NCBI GenBank assembly: GCA_963801185.1
Contig: CAWDDW010000002.1
Location: 62,001 to 126,000 of the forward strand
Length of the DNA: 64,000 bases
Source: Palsa-601 sp963801185
GTDB taxonomy: Bacteria; Actinomycetota; Acidimicrobiia; Acidimicrobiales; Bog-793
Direction: 5' to 3'
Every line of letters begins with the position of its first letter. Position 1 is the first letter of the stretch. The notes under the pieces are model-generated. The model did not search any database. It was not told the origin of the DNA and worked only from the letters and a program-made list of their open reading frames with translations. The position numbers and the translations under genes were made by a program. Of this stretch, positions 57,964 to 64,000 are shown one piece after another.

Positions 57964-59178
57964 CGCTGCGTCCCGGTCGGCGCGACGCGACTGCGGTCCT
58001 ACTCGCCGTGCTGCTTGCCTGTGCTGCCTGTAGCAACGCAGTCTCGGTCGGCACCACGGTCAGCGCGACGAGCACCTCGGGCAACACCTCCTCGTCATCT
58101 GTCACGTCGTCGACACAGCCGTCCGGCACAGTCGCCCGGGTCGACCCGGCCGGGACAGTGTGGCTGTGCCGCCCTGGGATCGCCGCCGACCCGTGCACCT
58201 ACGACTTGACCTCGACCGCGGTCTCGGCTTCCGGGGCGAAGACAGTGCAGGCGGGGGGTGCGACGGGAGAGAAGGCGGTCGACTGTTTCTACGTGTACCC
58301 GACGGTGAGCGCCGAGCCCCGTATGAACGCCAATCTCCGCGTCGGGACGGCGGAGATCGGCGCCGCCATCGAGCAGGCGTCGCGTTTCTCGCAGGTGTGC
58401 AACGTGTGGGCGCCGATCTACCGACAGCGGACCGTGCAGCTCCTTGGCTCTCGGCCTCGGGGCTGACAAGGCGGCCGCTGCAATCGCCTACGCGAGCCTC
58501 GAACAGGGCTGGGACGACTACCTGACCCACTACAACGACGGCCGCCCGATCGTCTTCATCGGGCACTCGCAGGGCGCTGCGATCCTCATACAGCTGCTGA
58601 GATCGCAGGTCGACGACAACCCGGCGCTCAGGCAGCGCGTCGTCGGTGCCGTCATCCTCGGGGGGAACGTTGACGTCCCGGCCGGCAAGACCGTGGGTGG
58701 CACGTTCCAGCACATCCCGGCCTGTACTTCGGATGACGAGTACGGCTGCGTCATCGCGTACTCGTCGTTCCCCTCGGAGCCGCCCTCGACCTCCTACTTC
58801 GGCCGGCCGGGACAGGGAGTCAGCCTGCAGTGGGGAGAGACGGCCACGGCCGGCGTCCAGGTGGTCTGTGTCAACCCGGCTGCTCTCGCCGGCGGTACCG
58901 CCGACCTCGACCCCTTCTTCTTCTCGCTAACGCCCCCGGTCAGCGGAGTCACGACGAAGTGGGTCGAGTATCCGGGCCGTTATCGAGCCCAGTGCGAGAG
59001 CGCCGGCGGGGCGAGTTGGCTGAACGTCGTGCCGGCCTCGGCGTCCGACACGAGGCCCGCGGTCTCAGAGAGCCTCGGGACGAACTGGGGTTACCACCTC
59101 GACGACGTGAACCTCGCCCTCGGCGACCTCGTGAGCGACGTTGGCCGGATGATCGCGGCGTACACCGCCGCTCACTGA
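57960..59178 (+). pseudogene. DUF3089 lipoprotein (alpha/beta hydrolase-like), one frameshift
   Basis: GTG 57960 overlaps the propeller gene stop. A lipoprotein signal (ATAVLLAVLLACAACSNA) and a Ser/Thr linker precede the DUF3089 domain: KAVDCFYVYPTVSAEP, ASRFSQVCNVWAPIYRQRT. Near 58440 one base must be corrected, after which the other frame continues ALGLGADKAAAAIAYASLEQ, then the nucleophile elbow FIGHSQGAAIL and SEPPSTSYFG to the end at 59178. The domain resembles secreted lipase-like hydrolases; the triad Ser is in GHSQG. About 400 residues after repair. Its 3' end overlaps the convergent M20 gene by 7 bp. Confidence 0.82.
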
Positions 59179-60653
59179 GGCGACCGTGAGAGGACGTGGG
59201 CGACCGAGGCGGTGAGCCGTTTCGCCGTCGGGATGTGGAGCATCTCGTTCACGCCGTGGGCGTTCGAGTCCGGCCCGAGCACTCCGGTCACGAGGAACTG
59301 GGCCTCCGGGTACGCCGTCAACAACGCGCTGAGAAACGGGATCGTCCCGCCCTCGCCCATGCCCCGCGCCGGGGCGCCGAAGTAAGCAAGCGAAGCCTCC
59401 TGGCTTGCCTCTGTGAGCCAGGAGGCGGTGGGCGGCGCGTCGAAACCGTTGGCGGGGCTGACGTCGACCACCTCGACCTCCGCCCCGTCCGGCGGGTCGT
59501 TCGTGAGGCGACGCTCGAGCTCGGCCGAGACGGCTGCTGAATCGGCCGACGGCGGGATGCGAAGGGCGATCTTGGCAGCGGTGAACGGGCGCAGCACGTT
59601 CCCCGCGTCGGCGATCGGAGGGACACCGTCGATCCCGACGAAGGCGATCGAGGCGTGCCAGGCGCGGGCGAGGAGCTGGTCGACGGGCCTTCCGTCGCAG
59701 GCGAGCCGGAGGCCGGGCACGACTGGGAAACGGTCGATGGTCGCGGCGCCGAGCTCGGCCACGAGGGCCTCGGCCTCCGTGCGGCGCAAGGCCGGGATCT
59801 CGACGGCACATGACTCGAGTAGGACCTCTCCGGTGTGCTCGTCCTCGATCCGGCTCATCAGCTCGCGCAGGATCCTGAACGAGTCGGGCACGATCGCTCC
59901 GCCGAGCCCGCTGTGTATCCCGTCTCTCAGGACTGCCACCTTGATCGTGGCCGTGATGCCGCCGCGCAGTGACGTCGTGTACCAGAGGCGGTCGTAGGAC
60001 GACGCGCCCGAGTCCAAGCAGATGACGAGGCCGGGGCCCGCTTCGCCGAGTCTTTCGGGGAGAGCCTTCAGGTACGGCTCGAGGTGCGGGCTGCCGCTCT
60101 CTTCGCTCGCCTCGATCAGGGCCACGCAGCGGCCGTGGCCCTTGCCGGTCCGCTGAGCGATCTCGATCGAGCCGAGAGCTGCGAAGATCGAGTAGCCATC
60201 GTCTGCCGTGCCGCGGCCGTAGAGCCGGTCGCCTTCCCGGACCGGCTCGAACGGCGCCAGCCCGGACCGCCATGCGCCGAGCGGAGGCTGCTTGTCGAGG
60301 TGGCCATAGAGCAGAGTGGGGAGGCCCTCGCCGGCGCCGGCGCTCCCGCTCGCGCTCGCGCTCGCCGATGGCGAACGGTTCGCTGCGACGTCGGCGATGA
60401 TCACGGGAGTCAGACCCGGAAGCTGCACGAGCTCTACCGAGAGCCCTTCGATGGCTCGGTGCGAGGCCCAGTCCTTCAGCAAGGTCGCCGCTCGGCCGAT
60501 CTCGCCGTGAGACGCCCAGTCGCTGTCGAACTCAGGTGACAGGCAGGGGATTCGCACGTACTCGGCCAGGATGGGAAGCGCTTCGGACTCCCAGTAGACC
60601 TCGCTCGCGGCGAGGAGGTCGGCCGGCGCGGTAGTTCGTGTCGTCGAGGTCAT
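59172..60653 (-). CDS. M20-family metallopeptidase
   Basis: A 493-residue di-zinc peptidase/deacylase. Metal-binding motifs: LLYGHLDKQPPLGAW (His and Asp), YGRGTADDGYSIFAAL (bridging Asp), ALIEASEESGSPHLE (Glu-Glu, general base and ligand), CLDSGASSYD and a final His in NAHGVNEMLHI. The central dimerisation domain (GGITATIKVAVLRDGIHSGL) is present. Similar to CNDP/dipeptidase-like M20 enzymes. A low-complexity SASASASGSAG insert near residue 90 comes from a GCTCGC DNA run. Probably co-transcribed after the methyltransferase (22-bp gap). Confidence 0.92.
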   Translation of the reverse strand: MTSTTRTTAPADLLAASEVYWESEALPILAEYVRIPCLSPEFDSDWASHGEIGRAATLLKDWASHRAIEGLSVELVQLPGLTPVIIADVAANRSPSASASASGSAGAGEGLPTLLYGHLDKQPPLGAWRSGLAPFEPVREGDRLYGRGTADDGYSIFAALGSIEIAQRTGKGHGRCVALIEASEESGSPHLEPYLKALPERLGEAGPGLVICLDSGASSYDRLWYTTSLRGGITATIKVAVLRDGIHSGLGGAIVPDSFRILRELMSRIEDEHTGEVLLESCAVEIPALRRTEAEALVAELGAATIDRFPVVPGLRLACDGRPVDQLLARAWHASIAFVGIDGVPPIADAGNVLRPFTAAKIALRIPPSADSAAVSAELERRLTNDPPDGAEVEVVDVSPANGFDAPPTASWLTEASQEASLAYFGAPARGMGEGGTIPFLSALLTAYPEAQFLVTGVLGPDSNAHGVNEMLHIPTAKRLTASVAHVLSRSPQ

Positions 60654-60675
60654 AAGGCGCGCCAGTCTGCCCGGT

Positions 60676-61329
60676 TCATGCGCGGCGCGTCGCCACCGTC
60701 CACGTGCCCCAGCCGTGTGCCGAGCTCGTCGCATGTACAGGGCCAAGCGCCGGCTCGAGTGCCGCGACGACGTCCTCGGGAGATAAGTAGATCGGTGTCT
60801 GGTCGCCGCTCGTCGAGACGAAGACGATCCGGCCCCCCGGCGCAAGCACTCGTGCGTACTCAGTAGGGAAGAGAAACGCGTTGACGCACACGATCCCATC
60901 GGCGCCGTGATCGGCCACCGGCAGCTCGGCCGCGTCTGCACGGACCAACGCGACTCGCTCCCTCCGGGGCGAGAGCGCCAACATCTCCGCCGACAGGTCG
61001 ACGGAGATCACGAAGTCGAATATCTCGAGCAGGAGAGGCGTCTGCAGCCCGGTGGCGCTCCCGATCTCGACTACGGTGCCGCCTGCCGGGACCGAGCCCC
61101 TTTCGAGCGAGTCCGCGGTCGGCCTCAACCGATCCTCGCCTCCGCGCGTGTGCCATTCGGGCGCGAGCGCGTCGAAGAGCTCCGCGATCTTCTGCTTTCG
61201 GTCGCCATGCCAGCCATCGGATCCGAACGCGATCTCGTGCGTGACCTTCTGCATCGGCAGGTAGTCGTCCGGGCTCCTCGCGGCGCGTGCGCTATCGGCT
61301 GGGATGGGCTCGAGGTGCGTGAGCGTCAT
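60676..61329 (-). CDS. SAM-dependent methyltransferase
   Basis: A 217-residue class I methyltransferase: LFDALAPEWHTRGGEDRL at the start of the fold, VVEIGSATGLQTPLLLEIFD (motif I), VISVDLSAEMLALSP (motif II), VRADAAELPVADHGADGIVC and YARVLAPGGRIVFVSTSGDQ. Substrate unknown. It lies 12 bp after the acyl-CoA dehydrogenase stop and 22 bp before the M20 gene, implying one operon. Confidence 0.9.
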   Translation of the reverse strand: MTLTHLEPIPADSARAARSPDDYLPMQKVTHEIAFGSDGWHGDRKQKIAELFDALAPEWHTRGGEDRLRPTADSLERGSVPAGGTVVEIGSATGLQTPLLLEIFDFVISVDLSAEMLALSPRRERVALVRADAAELPVADHGADGIVCVNAFLFPTEYARVLAPGGRIVFVSTSGDQTPIYLSPEDVVAALEPALGPVHATSSAHGWGTWTVATRRA

Positions 61330-61341
61330 GGTTGGCGTGGC

Positions 61342-62496
61342 TCAGTACGACTTCGGGAGGTGGAGTGAGTGTTGAGCGACGAAGTTCAGGATCATCTCCC
61401 GGCTGACGGGCGCCGTTCGCAGTAGCCGTGCAGTGCCCCACAGATCCGCCAGCCCGTACTCACTCGCGAGCCCGTTGCCTCCATGGCACTGTATTGCCTG
61501 GTCGAGCGCATGGAGTGCGGCTTCGGCGGACGCGTACTTGGCCATGTTCGCCGCTTCAGCGGCGTCCTCGTCGTTGTCGTAACACCAAGCGGCCTTCGCA
61601 AGCATGAGACGCGCGAGCTCGACTTCGACCTTGGCCTCGGCGAGGGGGTGCGCGATGCCTTGGTGCGTCCCGATCGGCCGGCCCCACACCGAGCGCTCAC
61701 GCGCATAGGCGGCGCCCTTGTCGAGGGCATAGCGACCGATCCCGCAGGCGACGGCAGCACCCATCAGCCGCTCCGGGTTCAGGCCCGCGAAGACTTGCCG
61801 TAGACCGTCCCCTTCCGTGCCGAGCAGGCGGTCGGTGGTGAGCAGGAGGTGGTCGAGGAAGAGGGTGAACTGTTTCTCCGGGGCTGCAATCTCAACCGGT
61901 ATGTGAGTGGCGGTGAGGCCTGGAGCGTCAGTGTCGGCGATGAAAAGGCTGAGCTTGGCCCGCCCGGTGTCGGGGTCGGAGCCCGTCCGCGCTACGACGA
62001 GGACGGCGTCGGCTTCGTCGACTCCGGAGATGTAGTACTTCGTGCCGCTGAGACGCCACTCGTCGCCGTCGCGGGTGGCCGTGGTGGCGATGTTGTGCGA
62101 GTTGGAGCCGGCGTCGGGCTCGGTGATGGCGAAGGCCATCTTCAGCGCGCCCGCTGCCATCGGGGGCAGCCAGCGGGTCTTCTGCTCCTCGGTGCCGAAC
62201 TTGGCGATGAGAGTGGCGCAGATAGCCGGCGAGACGAGTATCAGGAGCAGGGGACAGCCGGCAGCTGCGACCTCCTCGCAGACGATGGCGAGCTCGGCTA
62301 TGCCCATCCCACCGCCCCCGTACCGTTCGGGGAGGTGGACGCCGAGGAAGCCCGCGTCGGCGAGGGCATGCCAGAGCTCGTCCTGCTTGCCGCCCTCGGC
62401 CGTCTTCTGCTGGAAGTAAGAGTGGCCGAAGCTGCCGGCGATCTTGGCGACGGCCTGCTGAAGCATCTCCTGCTCGGGGGTGGGGCGGAAGTCCAT
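61342..62496 (-). CDS. Acyl-CoA dehydrogenase
   Basis: A 384-residue FAD-dependent acyl-CoA dehydrogenase: FGVHLPERYGG-like ADAGFLGVHLPERYGGGGMG, AFAITEPDAGSNSHNIATTA, WRLSGTKYYISGVDEADAVL, FLDHLLLTTDRLLGTEGDGL, ERSVWGRPIGTHQGIAHPLA and IQCHGGNGLASEYGLADLWG. All three domains are complete. Chain-length preference cannot be read. ATG 62496 (MDFRPTPEQ) is the family start. A half-copy of the 46-bp repeat arm (GGTGGTTGAG, 62498-62507) sits directly upstream. Confidence 0.94.
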   Translation of the reverse strand: MDFRPTPEQEMLQQAVAKIAGSFGHSYFQQKTAEGGKQDELWHALADAGFLGVHLPERYGGGGMGIAELAIVCEEVAAAGCPLLLILVSPAICATLIAKFGTEEQKTRWLPPMAAGALKMAFAITEPDAGSNSHNIATTATRDGDEWRLSGTKYYISGVDEADAVLVVARTGSDPDTGRAKLSLFIADTDAPGLTATHIPVEIAAPEKQFTLFLDHLLLTTDRLLGTEGDGLRQVFAGLNPERLMGAAVACGIGRYALDKGAAYARERSVWGRPIGTHQGIAHPLAEAKVEVELARLMLAKAAWCYDNDEDAAEAANMAKYASAEAALHALDQAIQCHGGNGLASEYGLADLWGTARLLRTAPVSREMILNFVAQHSLHLPKSY

Positions 62497-62588
62497 TGGT
62501 GGTTGAGGATACGCCCCCGTGCCGCGACGCTCAGCCGTCAGGCACGCTCCTCCGGGTGGCCCGCCGGTTGCCGGACTTGCCCGCTCCG

Positions 62589-62634
62589 GGTGGTTGAGAG
62601 TGTTGTCCCGATCGGGCAAGCAACCTCAACCGCC
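62589..62634. repeat. 46-bp palindromic repeat, copy 3
   Basis: GGTGGTTGAG...CTCAACCGCC arms with inner GTGTTGTCCCG/CGGGCAAGCAAC. Lies between the divergent acyl-CoA dehydrogenase and glmU genes, so it is not simply a terminator. Nearly identical to copy 1. Confidence 0.8.
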
Positions 62635-62775
62635 ACGCGATGGGACACGCGTCCCGCTCACGGCACCGAGTCGCGCCGCCGACTCGCGCCGCCGGGTCAC
62701 CGAGAGCCGCGCGCAGCGCCGCGCGCCCCGCTATGGTCGGATCCGTCAGCCTCGAGGAGATCATGAGGTGGAGCG

Positions 62776-63882
62776 ATGGAGCTGAGGCAGCACAGGCGAC
62801 CGCTCTCCGCTGTCGTCCTCGCAGCCGGCGAGGGCACCCGCATGCGGTCGAGCACCCCTAAGCCGCTGCACCGTTTGTGCGGTCGGCCGATGGTCCTTCA
62901 CGTGCTGGACACCCTCGCCGAGCTGACGGTCGATCGTGTGGTCGTGGTTGTCGGGCACGGTGCGAACGAGGTCACGAAGGTCGTCCAAGCCGAGGCGCCG
63001 CGCGGCCTCCATCTCGAGTTCGTCGAGCAACCCGAGCAGCGGGGCACCGGCGATGCGGTAGCCGTGGCTCTCACGGGTTTCCCCGACTCCTACGTTGACC
63101 TGGACGAGGCGGATCTCCTCGTTATCCCTGGGGACACCCCGCTCGTCCGTGCCCTCACCGTCGCAGCGCTGGTGCGACATCACCGGGACGAAGAGGCGGC
63201 CGCGACGGTCCTCACCGCCAACCTCGAGGACCCCTCCGGCTACTCCCGAATCATCCGCGACAAGGACGGCAAGGTGGCCCGCGTAGTTGATGATCAAGAT
63301 TGTTCGCCGAGCGAGCTTGATGTCGATGAGGTGGCGACGCAGATCTACTGCTTCCGTCATGACGTCCTCGCACCGGTGCTGCGCCGGCTCGCCCCCGACC
63401 TGACTACGGGCGAGTACTTCCTCACCTCCACCATCGAGGTTCTCCACGACGCTGGCTACCCGGTCACTTCGGTGGTTGCCTCGGATCCAATCGAAGCCGC
63501 CGGCGTCAACGATCGAGCTCAGCTAGCCGCCGCCGAGGGCGAGTTGCGGGCGCGGATCAACGAGCGGTGGATGCGTCGCGGCGTGACCATGACGGACCCT
63601 GAAGCGACGTACCTCGACGCGACCGTCTGCCTGAGCGCCGACGTGATCTTGTTGCCAGGCGTGATGCTCGAGGGCGCCACCTCGGTCGGCGGGGGCTGCG
63701 TCATAGGGCCGAACACGAGGCTCGTCGACTGCGACGTGGGCAGCGGGGTCCGTGTCGCGAACTCGACGGCTGAACGGGCGGTGATCGGGGACAATGCGGA
63801 GGTCGGAGCGTTCTCGGTGCTCGAGCCGGGAACTCGGTTGGCGCCGGGGGAGCGTGTCGGGCCATTCTTCGGTCGGGGTTGA
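62776..63882 (+). CDS. glmU: GlmU-type N-acetylglucosamine-1-phosphate uridyltransferase, short form
   Basis: A 368-residue protein. The N-terminal pyrophosphorylase domain is complete: LSAVVLAAGEGTRMRSSTPK, PEQRGTGDAVAVAL, VIPGDTPLV, EDPSGYSRIIRDKDGKVARV, QIYCFRH and TTGEYFLTSTIEVL. The left-handed beta-helix begins (YLDATVCLSADVILLPGVML, VIGPNTRLVDCDVG) but stops at VGPFFGRG, so the acetyltransferase half of a normal 450-480-residue GlmU, with its catalytic His and acetyl-CoA site, is absent. Only about 30 bases separate it from prs, so the missing part is not simply out of frame. It should make UDP-GlcNAc from GlcNAc-1-P only. Confidence 0.9.
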   Translation: MELRQHRRPLSAVVLAAGEGTRMRSSTPKPLHRLCGRPMVLHVLDTLAELTVDRVVVVVGHGANEVTKVVQAEAPRGLHLEFVEQPEQRGTGDAVAVALTGFPDSYVDLDEADLLVIPGDTPLVRALTVAALVRHHRDEEAAATVLTANLEDPSGYSRIIRDKDGKVARVVDDQDCSPSELDVDEVATQIYCFRHDVLAPVLRRLAPDLTTGEYFLTSTIEVLHDAGYPVTSVVASDPIEAAGVNDRAQLAAAEGELRARINERWMRRGVTMTDPEATYLDATVCLSADVILLPGVMLEGATSVGGGCVIGPNTRLVDCDVGSGVRVANSTAERAVIGDNAEVGAFSVLEPGTRLAPGERVGPFFGRG

Positions 63883-63914
63883 GCTGACAAAGGCACGGGA
63901 CGGAGGACTCGGGG

Positions 63915-64000
63915 ATGGAATTAACGCCGAAACGAAGGTTGGAGCTCGTATCGGGCCGCGCCCACCCCGAGCTCGCCGAGGAGATAGCGAAGTGCCTCGG
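63915..64000 (+). CDS. prs: Ribose-phosphate pyrophosphokinase (start only)
   Basis: Only the first 28 codons lie in the window: MELTPKRRLELVSGRAHPEL AEEIAKCLG. The segment LVSGRAHPELAEEIA matches the N-terminus of PRPP synthase, which makes PRPP from ribose 5-phosphate and ATP. The position directly after glmU is the conserved bacterial glmU-prs arrangement and supports the call. Confidence 0.85.
   Translation, partial: MELTPKRRLELVSGRAHPELAEEIAKCL

Overview
The window is high-GC DNA (about two thirds G+C) with many GTG starts, 4-bp stop/start overlaps (ATGA, GTGA), a DivIVA-type coiled-coil protein, a deazaflavin (F420)-type nitroreductase family protein, acyl-CoA dehydrogenase/phosphotransferase operons and a glmU-prs pair. 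Together these point to an actinobacterium (Actinomycetota). An Acidimicrobiia-like lineage is my inference from the gene mix, not something the sequence proves.

Layout. 1-8.7 kb is accessory and partly decayed: a frameshifted recombinase tail, a GntR(YtrA-type)-ABC transporter operon whose transporter genes carry frameshifts, a broken aminoglycoside-phosphotransferase-like gene, an alpha/beta hydrolase, a small serine-rich repeat protein, a DUF4386 membrane protein divergent from a TetR regulator over twin operators, a flavin-type oxidoreductase and tRNA-Ala(CGC). 8.8-12.9 kb holds an intact IS21-family element (istA, istB) that has split one secreted pilin-like two-domain gene, with a 5-bp target duplication. 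12.9-16.4 kb is the molybdopterin block moeA-moaA-moaC; moeA is divergent from an FmdB-type zinc-ribbon gene that carries a perfect CIRCE operator. 16.5-29 kb holds a DUF3494 ice-binding-like surface protein, a PHP hydrolase with tldE/tldD, a FlK-like thioesterase, a TPP enzyme, a DivIVA protein, pirin, a glyoxalase-fold protein, an HtrA-like protease, an HxlR regulator and a serine hydrolase. 29-35 kb holds small enzymes, tRNA-Lys(TTT) and a universal stress protein.

35.0-42.5 kb is a five-gene operon for a membrane complex of the group-4 hydrogenase/complex I superfamily. Its large subunit lacks the NiFe cysteines and its NuoB-like subunit lacks the usual cluster cysteines, so it looks like an energy-converting-hydrogenase-related (Ehr) complex rather than a hydrogenase. 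Two of its proteins are fusions. 42.7-55.5 kb holds a lectin/peptidoglycan-binding/L,D-transpeptidase, DinB, two DUF2142 membrane proteins, PPK2, and an operon of acyl-CoA dehydrogenase, SDR, phosphotransferase and an unusual zinc-ribbon/zincin fusion divergent from TetR. 55.5-64 kb holds an SDR, a secreted beta-propeller, a DUF3089 lipoprotein, an acyl-CoA dehydrogenase-methyltransferase-M20 peptidase operon, a short GlmU lacking its acetyltransferase half, and the start of prs.

Two window-wide signals stand out. A 46-bp palindromic repeat occurs three times between genes (14.6, 26.4 and 62.6 kb). At least a dozen otherwise conserved genes carry single-base frameshifts, several at short homopolymers, which looks more like residual sequencing/assembly indels than true mass pseudogenisation.
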